This document shows, piece after piece, positions 1-7,043 of a stretch of DNA of 7,167 nucleotides. The stretch's first letter is position 1. The number at the start of each line of letters is the position of its first letter. This DNA is from an uncultured Bacteroidales bacterium (GTDB taxonomy: Bacteria > Bacteroidota > Bacteroidia > Bacteroidales > UBA932): assembly GCA_946617545.1 (NCBI GenBank), contig CAMOKK010000067.1:1-7167 (forward strand), in the 5' to 3' direction. Below the pieces are notes generated by a model. It saw only the letters and a list, made by a program, of their open reading frames with translations, was not told the origin of the DNA and made no database searches. Position numbers and translations under genes: made by a program.

Positions 1-10
1 ACTCACACAG

Positions 11-80
11 CCACAACAACTTGGCGGCCACAAAAAAACCGGCCCTCAAACGAGGACCGGAAAAACATAAGCTGTTGTGG
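11..80 (-). terminator. Intrinsic terminator of gap, nested in an outer inverted repeat
   Basis: Read on the minus strand just past the gap stop codon, CCGGTCCTC (60-52) pairs with GAGGGCCGG (47-39) around a 4-nt loop, and seven T residues follow (38-32). This is a textbook Rho-independent terminator. The one imperfect pair is C-A on the plus strand but G-U in minus-strand RNA, which fits use in the gap direction. Outside it, 80-69 (CCACAACAGCTT) can pair with 22-11 (AAGTTGTTGTGG) over 12 bp, again with a single G-U wobble. The outer repeat begins four bases after the gap stop codon. Bases 1-10 show nothing further. Confidence 0.9.
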
Positions 81-84
81 AGTC

Positions 85-1089
<1,005 letters not shown>

Positions 1090-1132
1090 TTATAAAAATA
1101 TTGTTTGTTAATGTTGCTTTCTTAAGGCGGCG

Positions 1133-1140
1133 CAAAGTTA
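1133..1140 (-). promoter_or_regulatory. Bacteroidetes-type -7 promoter element of gap
   Basis: On the minus strand this reads TAACTTTG, a full match to the Bacteroidetes -7 consensus TAnnTTTG. It would start transcription near 1128, giving a gap leader of about 45 nt that is A/T-rich and lacks a Shine-Dalgarno. The expected -33 TTTG, about 19-22 bp further upstream (1160-1163), is not recognisable. A palindrome occupies that position instead. Assignment is by motif and position only. Confidence 0.7.
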
Positions 1141-1153
1141 CAAAAAATTTCGA

Positions 1154-1172
1154 ATAATACCATGGGTATTAT
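1154..1172. promoter_or_regulatory. Operator-like palindrome between gap and rnhA
   Basis: ATAATACC (1154-1161) and GGTATTAT (1165-1172) are perfect 8-bp inverted arms separated by ATG. The site lies where the -33 element of the minus-strand gap promoter should be, and 24 bp before the TTTG of the rnhA promoter. The symmetry and position suggest a dimeric regulator site acting mainly on gap, but no regulator family can be named from the sequence. It could also be a chance palindrome in A/T-rich intergenic DNA. Confidence 0.45.
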
Positions 1173-1196
1173 AGAATAATGAATGAGATGACAAGT

Positions 1197-1230
1197 TTTG
1201 ATTTCAGCTGAACTTTTTTTATTATCTTTG
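1197..1230 (+). promoter_or_regulatory. Promoter of rnhA (TTTG ... TATCTTTG)
   Basis: TTTG at 1197-1200 and TATCTTTG at 1223-1230 match the Bacteroidetes -33 and -7 elements with a 22-bp spacer, slightly long against the usual 19-21. The -7 element is a full TAnnTTTG match. Transcription should begin a few bases after 1230, almost exactly at the rnhA ATG (1237). Confidence 0.75.
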
Positions 1231-1236
1231 CATGAT

Positions 1237-1722
1237 ATGGACAAAAAGGCACCCATCTACCTTTATACGGACGGCGCGGCCAGCGGGAACCCCGGGCCCG
1301 GCGGCTACGGGATTGTCCTGAGGTGCGGAAACTATGAGAAGGAACTCTCCGGCGGCTTCGCCCTCACCACCAACAACCGCATGGAACTGCTGGCCGTCAT
1401 CATCGGCCTGGAGCAGATCAGGTGGGACAACGCGGAGGTACATGTAGTGAGCGACTCCTCTTACGTAGTGAAGGCCCTCAACGAGGGCTGGCTGGAAAAA
1501 TGGAAGCGCACAGGCTTCAAGGGCAAGAAGAACGTGGACCTGTGGCTCCGTTTCGACGCCGCCTTCCAAAAGCACCGCGTGGCCTTCCACTGGATCAAGG
1601 GGCACGCCGGCCATCCCGAGAACGAGCGCTGCGACCGCCTGGCCGTAGCCGCCTACCATCTGCCCGACCTGCCGGAAGACAGCGGCTACATGGCCGAAAC
1701 CGCCCCGTCGGCCCTTTGTTAA
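1237..1722 (+). CDS. rnhA: Ribonuclease HI
   Basis: Cuts the RNA strand of RNA-DNA hybrids in the cytoplasm, removing primers and R-loops. The 161-residue protein is a single RNase H fold close in length to the E. coli enzyme (155). The catalytic carboxylates are visible: Asp12 in YTDGAASGNPGPGG, Glu50 in NNRMELLAV, Asp73 in VVSDSSYV and Asp133 in ENERCDRLA. The flexible-loop His is His123 in WIKGHAGHPENE. The basic stretch EKWKRTGFKGKKN (87-99) corresponds to the substrate-binding handle of bacterial RNase HI. ATG 1237 is chosen because it puts the first Asp at the family position. The frame is open upstream to a TTG at 1198, but that codon lies before the promoter -7 element, and the next in-frame ATG (residue 49) would remove the active site. 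No terminator is seen after it. Confidence 0.96.
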   Translation: MDKKAPIYLYTDGAASGNPGPGGYGIVLRCGNYEKELSGGFALTTNNRMELLAVIIGLEQIRWDNAEVHVVSDSSYVVKALNEGWLEKWKRTGFKGKKNVDLWLRFDAAFQKHRVAFHWIKGHAGHPENERCDRLAVAAYHLPDLPEDSGYMAETAPSALC

Positions 1723-1730
1723 GAGTCTGT

Positions 1731-1761
1731 TTTGAAATGATTGATATTAAGAAAATGTTTG
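1731..1761 (+). promoter_or_regulatory. Probable promoter of the pdxA cluster
   Basis: TTTG (1731-1734), a 19-bp spacer, then AATGTTTG (1754-1761), which differs from TAnnTTTG only in its first base. Transcription would start near 1766, leaving a 5' leader of about 15 A/T-rich bases before the pdxA ATG. The site lies in the 58-bp gap between rnhA and pdxA, whose base composition is clearly more A/T-rich than the genes around it. It would drive pdxA and the three genes behind it. Confidence 0.6.
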
Positions 1762-1780
1762 ACAATTAGATAAGTACAAT

Positions 1781-2818
1781 ATGGCACTCCCTAAATTGGT
1801 CGTGGGTATCACCCAAGGCGACAGCAACGGAATCGGATACGAAGTCATCATCAAGTCATTGGCCGATGAACGCATCCTGGACTCCTTCACCCCCGTGATT
1901 TACGGTTCCTCCAAGCTCATGGGCTTCTACCGCAAGACGCTTCACAATATCGGCCCCATGGACATCAACGTCATCTCCTCGGCGGCCGATGCCAGGCAGA
2001 AGAAAATCAACCTGGTCAACTGCCTGCCGGACAATATCTACGCAGAGCCCGGCCAGAGCACCCCGGACAGCGCCAAGGCCGCCATCAAGTCCCTGGAAAT
2101 GGCCGTGAAGGACCTCAAGGACGGGCAGATTGACGTGCTGGTAACCGCCCCCATCAACAAACGCGCGATGAGTGCGGAAGGCTTCTCCGAAACCGGCCAC
2201 ACCGAATATCTCCAGCGGGAATTCGGGGCCGATGACGTGACTATGATCATGGTGAGCAGCCAAATCAAGATTGGCGTGGTGACGGGCCACATTCCCCTGC
2301 GGGACGTCCCCTCCAGCATCTCCAAGGAGCGCATCCTGGGCAAGCTCCGCATCATGAAGGCTTCCCTGCAGCGGGACTTCGGCATCACGGATCCCAAGAT
2401 TGCCGTCCTGGGCCTGAACCCCCACTGCGGAGACGGCGGTCTGCTGGGCCACGAGGAGGAGAACATCATCCTCCCGGCCGTGCAGGAGGCCCAGAAGGAA
2501 GGCATCCAGGCTTTCGGTCCCTACTCCCCCGACGGCTTCTTCGGCCTGGGCAACTACAGCCGCTTTGACGCCACCCTGGCCATGTACCACGACCAAGGCC
2601 TGGCCCCGTTCAAGGCCCTGGCCTTCGCCGACGGCGTCAACTTCACCGCCGGCCTGCCCATCGTGCGCACTTCGCCGGACCACGGCACCGCCTACGAGAT
2701 GGCCGGAAGGGACGAGGCCGATCCCCGTTCCATGATGAGCGCCATCTACACGGCCATCGACATCTTCCGGAGCCGCCTCCAGTACGACACCCTCCAGGAA
2801 GGGAAAATGGGAAAATAA
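1781..2818 (+). CDS. pdxA: 4-hydroxythreonine-4-phosphate dehydrogenase (PdxA)
   Basis: Cytosolic enzyme of the DXP-dependent pyridoxal 5'-phosphate pathway. It oxidises 4-phosphohydroxy-L-threonine with NAD(P); the product decarboxylates to the aminoacetone phosphate used by PdxJ. The length of 345 residues fits the family. The three metal-binding histidines are present: His170 in VVTGHIPL, His215 in GLNPHCGDGG and His270 in AMYHDQGLAPFK. Other PdxA signatures are GITQGDSNGIGYEV (9-22, where many species have GDPAGIGPE), VTAPINKRAM (121-130), FSETGHTEYL (135-144) and TSPDHGTAYEMAG (297-309). The start is the first ATG, preceded by A/T-rich sequence without a Shine-Dalgarno. It is the first gene of the cluster, with 3 nt between its stop and the next start. 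No pdxJ or other B6 gene is visible. Confidence 0.96.
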   Translation: MALPKLVVGITQGDSNGIGYEVIIKSLADERILDSFTPVIYGSSKLMGFYRKTLHNIGPMDINVISSAADARQKKINLVNCLPDNIYAEPGQSTPDSAKAAIKSLEMAVKDLKDGQIDVLVTAPINKRAMSAEGFSETGHTEYLQREFGADDVTMIMVSSQIKIGVVTGHIPLRDVPSSISKERILGKLRIMKASLQRDFGITDPKIAVLGLNPHCGDGGLLGHEEENIILPAVQEAQKEGIQAFGPYSPDGFFGLGNYSRFDATLAMYHDQGLAPFKALAFADGVNFTAGLPIVRTSPDHGTAYEMAGRDEADPRSMMSAIYTAIDIFRSRLQYDTLQEGKMGK

Positions 2819-2821
2819 AGT

Positions 2822-3859
2822 ATGAAAAAAACCGCTTTCGCCCTGATGCTTGCCCTCACCGCCTGCGCCCAGCCGGCCTCCACGCTGCTGGTGGGCACCT
2901 ACTCCGACGGATTCTACGCCATGGACTACCCCTCCGGCGAGGTGATAGCCAAGGCCGATATGCCCAATCCTTCGTTCCTGGCCTTGGACGGAACGCGCAT
3001 CTACGCGGTAAGCGAAATGCCCGACGAGACGGCCTCCGTCTGGGCCTGGCGCTTCGACGGCAACGGTTTCGAGAAACTGAACGTGCAGCCCACCGGCATC
3101 CCCACGGGCGGGGAAGACCCCTGTCACGTGGCCGTAGGGCAAGGCCGCATGGCCGTATCCAATTACAGCGGCGGCACCCTGGCGCTCTACCGCATAGAGG
3201 CCGATGGCCGCATCGCCCCCATGGACTCCCTGATTGTGAGCGGCACCGGCGGGCCGGACCTGAGCCGCCAGGCCACGCCCCACGTTCACTGCGCCGCTTT
3301 CACGCCAGATGGCAAACACCTGCTGTTCAGCGAGTTCAGCGCGGACGCCATCGGCCAGATAGATCTTACAGGCGGCATTTCCAATTACCGCACGGCCGCC
3401 CGGCTTCCGGCCGATTTCGGCCCCCGTCACCTGCTTTTTGACAAGGCCGGAACGCACTTTTACGTGATTGGCGAGCTCTCCGGAGACATCGCCGTCTTCG
3501 ATTACGCGGACGGCACCCTCAGCGCAAAACAGGTCATAAAGGCCGATGAAACGGACGCCCGCGGCGCCGCCGACATCCACCTTTCCCCCGACGGAAAATA
3601 CCTTTACGCCAGCCTCCGCCTCCGCAGCGACGGCATTGCCATCTTTGCGGTGAAGCCCGACGGCTCCCTGGAGAAAGCCGGCTACCAGCGCACCGGTCCC
3701 CATCCCCGGAACTTCCTGGTTACGGAGGACGAAGTTGTAGTGGCCTGCCGCGACAACGACTCCATAGAGATTTACAGACGCAACCCCCAAACCGGCCTGC
3801 TCACGGACACGGGACGCCGCATATCGGCCCCCAAGCCCGTTTTTGTGGCCCTGCAATAG
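2822..3859 (+). CDS. Lipoprotein of the seven-bladed-propeller lactonase family (6-phosphogluconolactonase-like)
   Basis: A 345-residue member of the YbhE/Pgl-type lactonase family (E. coli Pgl is 331). Repeated propeller-blade strands run through the whole protein. Conserved stretches include DPCHVAV (99-105), PHVHCAAFTPDGKHL (153-167), FGPRHLLFDKAG (199-210), AADIHLSPDGKYLYAS (249-264) and GPHPRNFLV (292-300). The GPRH and HPRNF segments correspond to conserved His/Arg regions of E. coli Pgl. Unlike cytosolic Pgl it begins with a short signal peptide (MKKTAFALMLALTAC) whose lipobox LTAC ends at Cys15, so it is predicted to be lipid-anchored in the periplasm or at the outer membrane. The natural substrate is therefore uncertain: a cytosolic pentose phosphate role is unlikely, and another sugar lactone is possible. 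Start ATG follows pdxA by 3 nt, in an A-rich context. No zwf or gnd neighbour. Confidence 0.85.
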   Translation: MKKTAFALMLALTACAQPASTLLVGTYSDGFYAMDYPSGEVIAKADMPNPSFLALDGTRIYAVSEMPDETASVWAWRFDGNGFEKLNVQPTGIPTGGEDPCHVAVGQGRMAVSNYSGGTLALYRIEADGRIAPMDSLIVSGTGGPDLSRQATPHVHCAAFTPDGKHLLFSEFSADAIGQIDLTGGISNYRTAARLPADFGPRHLLFDKAGTHFYVIGELSGDIAVFDYADGTLSAKQVIKADETDARGAADIHLSPDGKYLYASLRLRSDGIAIFAVKPDGSLEKAGYQRTGPHPRNFLVTEDEVVVACRDNDSIEIYRRNPQTGLLTDTGRRISAPKPVFVALQ

Positions 3860-3862
3860 CCC

Positions 3863-4759
3863 ATGGTACCTCAGCTGGTGGACAAATACATCTTCCTGGT
3901 GCAGACCTTCGTAGAGGCCGGAGACGGCGGTCTCAGCTTCCCGGAGCTGCAGCGCAAGTGGGAAGACCGCTACGACGCGCCCTACCCGCGCCGCAGCTTC
4001 CTGAACCACCGGGCCGCCGTGGAAGAGGTGTTCGGGGTGGTGATCGGCTGTGACCGCAGCACCAACCGCTACCGGATAGACCGCAGCGAGAGCGCCGTGG
4101 ACAAGCGCGAGGCCGTGGATTACCTGATTAACACCTTCACCGTGAACAGCCTCCTCACCCTGGGGAAGGAGCGTCTGAGCGGCCGCGTGGCCGTGGAGGA
4201 CGTCCCCTCCGGGCAGAAGTTCCTGATTCCGGTGATGCAGGCCATGCTGGACGGCATCGTCCTCACCCTCTCCTACCGGAAATACCAGAGCACGCGCACG
4301 GACATAAGGACCGTGCGCCCCTACGCCGTGAAGGAATTCGAAAAGCGCTGGTACATGGTGGCCTACAGCGAGGAGGCCGGCATGCTGCGCACCTACGCCA
4401 TGGACCGCATAACGGCCATCGAGCGCACGGAGCGGCGTTTTCAAATGCCCAAGGACTTTGACGTGGAGCGGCTGTTCGAGAGCAGCTACGGCATTTACCT
4501 GCCGGAAAAGGGGCAGGAGCCCGTGCTGGTGAAGCTCCGGGCCACCGAGCGCGAAGCCGCCTACCTCACGGACCTTCCGCTGCACCCCAGCCAGACGCGC
4601 ATGGACGACGGAACCTTTGTGCTCCGCGTGATTCCCAATCCGGGCTTTGTGATGGAGCTTCTCCGCCACGGAGACCGCTTGGAGGTTCTGGAACCCCGGA
4701 GCCTGAGGGAAACCCTTGCCCAAGAACTCAAAAAAGCATCCCAAATATATGAACCTTAA
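3863..4759 (+). CDS. WYL-domain transcriptional regulator
   Basis: A 298-residue cytosolic DNA-binding regulator. The N-terminal part (about 1-75) looks like the winged-helix region of Bacteroidetes WYL proteins, with YPRRSFLNHRAAVEEVFG (41-58) and CDRSTNRYRI (63-72). The WYL domain (about 120-195) contains RPYAVKEFEKRWYMVAY (152-168), where the name-giving motif is WYM at 163-165, and the conserved TYAMDRI (177-183). The C-terminal WCX-like extension (about 218-285) ends in ELLRHGDRLEVLEP (265-278). WYL domains are known or suspected to bind nucleotide or nucleic-acid ligands and occur in DNA-damage, phage-defence and metabolic regulators. The target here is unknown. Start is 3 nt after the lactonase stop. 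The last 11 bases overlap the peptidase gene, suggesting coupled translation. It may control its own operon, but no operator is identified. Confidence 0.9.
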   Translation: MVPQLVDKYIFLVQTFVEAGDGGLSFPELQRKWEDRYDAPYPRRSFLNHRAAVEEVFGVVIGCDRSTNRYRIDRSESAVDKREAVDYLINTFTVNSLLTLGKERLSGRVAVEDVPSGQKFLIPVMQAMLDGIVLTLSYRKYQSTRTDIRTVRPYAVKEFEKRWYMVAYSEEAGMLRTYAMDRITAIERTERRFQMPKDFDVERLFESSYGIYLPEKGQEPVLVKLRATEREAAYLTDLPLHPSQTRMDDGTFVLRVIPNPGFVMELLRHGDRLEVLEPRSLRETLAQELKKASQIYEP

Positions 4760-6950
4760 ACAATTAGCGCTGACGGCAGCCGTAGTGGCCGTCGCAGCCT
4801 GTCAGAACAGTCAGATGAAACCGCAAGAAGGATACATCGGCCCTTCCTCCATCCAGGTGGCCGATGGCCGCATGACCCCCGAAGTGCTCCTGGCGCTGGG
4901 CCGCCTGAGCGACCCCCAGCTCTCCCCCGACAAGAAAACCATCCTGTACGGCGTGAGCTACACGGACATCGCCTCCAACCGCAGCGTACGCAACCTTTTC
5001 ACCGTTCCCGTGGAAGGCGGTGACCCCACCCAGCTCACGATGGACGGGAAAAGCATCTCCTGCGCCCGCTGGAGCCCCGACGGAAAATCCATCTTCTTCC
5101 TGCAGGGCGGCAAGCTCTTCGAGGCCCCCTATACGGACGGAAAACTGGGCAAGCGCATCCTGAAGGCCGATATCCCCGGCGGCATGGAAGAGTTCACCCT
5201 CTCCCCCGACGGCAGCCAGCTCATGTATGTTGCCAATGTCCACAGCGCCGTGGAAGTGCCCTCCGACACGGACCCGATGCTGGACAAGGCACAGGCGTAT
5301 GCCACGGAAGACCTCATGTACCGCCACTGGGACCACTGGGTAACGGAAATCCCGCATACCTATGTGGCCGCCCTGGGTAACGGTGTCATCACCGAAGGAA
5401 TGGACATCCTGGGAGGAGAAGACGTGAAGTTCCAGCTGCCCAACGGCCCCTTCCCGGACATCACGGACCTTGCCTGGAGCCCCGACGGCCGCTTCATCGC
5501 CTACGCCTGCAAGAAGCTGGAAGGCAAGCAGTACGCCTTCTCCACCAACACCTGCATCTTCATCTACTGCCCCCTCACCGGGGAAACCACGCAGCTCACC
5601 TTCACCGGCGGCTACGACACCAAACCCGCCTGGAGCCCCGACGGCAGGCAGCTGAGCTGGCTCTCGATGGCCCGTGACGGCTACGAGGCCGACAAAAACC
5701 GCATCATGGTGGCCGACGTGGTCTATAACGACAGCGAGGAAGGCCAGGGAAGCAACCCCTCCATTGAAAACGTGCGCGAGCTAACGTCCAACTTCAAATA
5801 TACCGTGGACGCCGCCCGCTGGGCCGATGACAGCAAGTCCCTGTACTTTGCCGCCTGCACGGAAGGAATCGGCGCCCTCTATAACGTGATTCCCGGCAGC
5901 GAGCCCGAGCGCCTGACAGCCGACACCCTCTGGTTCGACATCGACTGCCCCTTCGGCGTACTGCAGGACGGAACGCTCCTGAGCGCCTACTGCTCCATGG
6001 ACTTCCCCACCGAGCTGGTGGCCCTGAGCGGCAACAGCCTCCGCCAGATTACCTTCGAGAACCAGCACATCCTTTCCCAGCTGGACAGCCACGAGACGGA
6101 AGCCCGCTGGCTCACCACCGTGGACGGCAAGAAGATGCTCACCTGGGTGCTGTACCCGCCCCAATTCGACCCTTCCAAGACCTATCCGGCCATCGAGATG
6201 TGCGAAGGCGGCCCGCAGAACACCCTGTCCCAAGGCTGGAGCTACCGCTGGAACTTCCTGCAGATGTGCCACCAGGGCTATATCGTGGTACTTCCCAACC
6301 GCCGCGGCACCACGGCCTTCGGCCAGGAATGGTGCGAGCAGATTTCCGGAGACTACTCCGGCCTCAACATGCAGGACTACCTCACCGCCGCCCGCAACAT
6401 CAAGGCCGAGCCTTACGTGAGCGGCGTAGCGGCCGTGGGAGCCTCTTACGGCGGCTACAGCATCTATTACCTGGCCGGCATCCACGGTGACACCTTCGAC
6501 TGCTTCGTGTCCCACGCCGGCATCTTCAACGAGGAGCACATGTACTACACCACCGAGGAGATGTGGTTCACCAACTGGGACAACGGCGGACTGGAAGAAT
6601 ACGCCTACACGCCCGGTCAGACAGGCCCCGCCGGCGACGGCAAAACCTTCGGCGGCCTACGGCAGGGCGGTTCTCCCTGGAGCAAGCTGCCCAAGACGCA
6701 GAAGCATTACGCCCACTCCCCGCACAAGTTGGTGGAGAACTGGCATACGCCCATCCTCTGCATCCACGGCGGCATGGACTTCCGCGTGCCGGTAGAGCAG
6801 GGCATGGCCGCCTTCGCCGCCGCCCAGTACATGGGCGTGCCCTCCAAGCTCATCGTCTTCCCCACGGAGAACCACTGGATTTTACAGCCGCAGAACGCCC
6901 TGTACTGGCATCGCAGCTTCTTCGACTGGGTGGACCGGTGGATGAAATAA
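4749..6950 (+). CDS. S9 family dipeptidyl-peptidase lipoprotein, DPP5-like
   Basis: Exported serine peptidase of 733 residues, expected to release dipeptides from peptide N-termini in the periplasm, as Porphyromonas DPP5 does. The signal peptide ends in lipobox VAAC with Cys18. An N-terminal TolB-like beta-propeller follows, with repeats at about 58 (LSPDK), 108 (WSPDGK), 151 (LSPDGS), 243 (WSPDGR), 295 (WSPDGR) and 358 (WADDSK). The alpha/beta-hydrolase domain covers about 520-733. The catalytic triad is Ser566 in GASYGGY, Asp677 in GGMDFRVP and His709 in ENHWILQPQN. The ENHWILQPQNALYWHRSFFDW ending region (707 onward) is characteristic of the DPP5 branch rather than DPP4. ATG 4749 is chosen because it starts the signal peptide; a TTG 33 bases upstream in frame would add a charged, non-signal extension. 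The start lies inside the last codons of the WYL gene (11-nt overlap). Substrate preference cannot be read from sequence. Confidence 0.92.
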   Translation: MNLKQLALTAAVVAVAACQNSQMKPQEGYIGPSSIQVADGRMTPEVLLALGRLSDPQLSPDKKTILYGVSYTDIASNRSVRNLFTVPVEGGDPTQLTMDGKSISCARWSPDGKSIFFLQGGKLFEAPYTDGKLGKRILKADIPGGMEEFTLSPDGSQLMYVANVHSAVEVPSDTDPMLDKAQAYATEDLMYRHWDHWVTEIPHTYVAALGNGVITEGMDILGGEDVKFQLPNGPFPDITDLAWSPDGRFIAYACKKLEGKQYAFSTNTCIFIYCPLTGETTQLTFTGGYDTKPAWSPDGRQLSWLSMARDGYEADKNRIMVADVVYNDSEEGQGSNPSIENVRELTSNFKYTVDAARWADDSKSLYFAACTEGIGALYNVIPGSEPERLTADTLWFDIDCPFGVLQDGTLLSAYCSMDFPTELVALSGNSLRQITFENQHILSQLDSHETEARWLTTVDGKKMLTWVLYPPQFDPSKTYPAIEMCEGGPQNTLSQGWSYRWNFLQMCHQGYIVVLPNRRGTTAFGQEWCEQISGDYSGLNMQDYLTAARNIKAEPYVSGVAAVGASYGGYSIYYLAGIHGDTFDCFVSHAGIFNEEHMYYTTEEMWFTNWDNGGLEEYAYTPGQTGPAGDGKTFGGLRQGGSPWSKLPKTQKHYAHSPHKLVENWHTPILCIHGGMDFRVPVEQGMAAFAAAQYMGVPSKLIVFPTENHWILQPQNALYWHRSFFDWVDRWMK

Positions 6951-6966
6951 CTTCCTCCTTACAAGT

Positions 6967-6999
6967 CCCTCCCCCGAGGGGAGGGGTTTCGGGAGGGGG
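6967..6999 (+). repeat. C/G-rich hairpin with overlapping G-quadruplex motif, possible weak terminator
   Basis: CCCTCCCC (6967-6974) pairs perfectly with GGGGAGGG (6978-6985) around a CGA loop, 17 bases after the peptidase stop codon. Only three T residues follow (6987-6989), so it is at best a weak intrinsic terminator. The G-rich arm plus a following G-rich block (6991-6999) provide four G-runs (6978-6981, 6983-6986, 6991-6993, 6995-6999) separated by A, TTTC and A, which is canonical G-quadruplex spacing. Short C/G palindromes of this style are often dispersed repeats in Bacteroidetes genomes, but copy number cannot be seen here. Confidence 0.6.
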
Positions 7000-7014
7000 T
7001 AACGTGAATATAAC

Positions 7015-7043
7015 GGATTATTCACGAAATTCGTGAATAATCC
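7015..7043. repeat. 29-bp near-perfect palindrome overlapping a stop codon
   Basis: GGATTATTCACGAA (7015-7028) and TTCGTGAATAATCC (7030-7043) are perfect 14-bp inverted arms around a single A. As RNA this forms a 12-bp stem with a 5-nt loop on either strand. There is no T-run on either side, so it is not a standard intrinsic terminator. The octamer CGTGAATA inside it occurs three times nearby (7003-7010 plus, 7019-7026 minus, 7032-7039 plus), allowing a competing hairpin between 7003-7010 and 7019-7026. It covers the last six sense codons, the stop codon and the first bases after the stop of the minus-strand gene. Function unknown: 3'-end stabiliser, protein-binding site or part of a repeat are all possible. 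Confidence 0.75.

Noticed and set aside
1198..1236. Earlier TTG start for rnhA adding 13 residues
   Set aside because: The TTG lies within the -33 element and upstream of the -7 element, so it would not be in the mRNA. The added residues also do not fit the family N-terminus.
1856..4744. A 962-codon open frame on the minus strand, antisense to pdxA, the lactonase gene and the WYL gene
   Set aside because: The three plus-strand genes have clear family motifs throughout. The antisense translation is rich in His, Gly, Ala and Val with no recognisable domain, as expected from the reverse strand of genes with GC-rich third positions.
3863..4759. WYL regulator as part of a phage-defence island
   Set aside because: WYL proteins often accompany defence systems, but the neighbours here are metabolic and exported enzymes, with no nuclease, methylase, CRISPR repeat or toxin gene in the window.
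6563..7036. A 157-codon plus-strand frame running from inside the peptidase gene past its end, with a Pro/Gly-rich tail
   Set aside because: The first part overlaps the catalytic domain of the peptidase in another frame, and the tail is only a translation of the C/G-rich intergenic hairpin.
7015..7043. The palindrome as a dif/Xer recombination site or an ordinary intrinsic terminator
   Set aside because: It does not resemble the XerC/XerD half-site layout with a 6-8 bp centre, and no T-run follows the stem on either strand.
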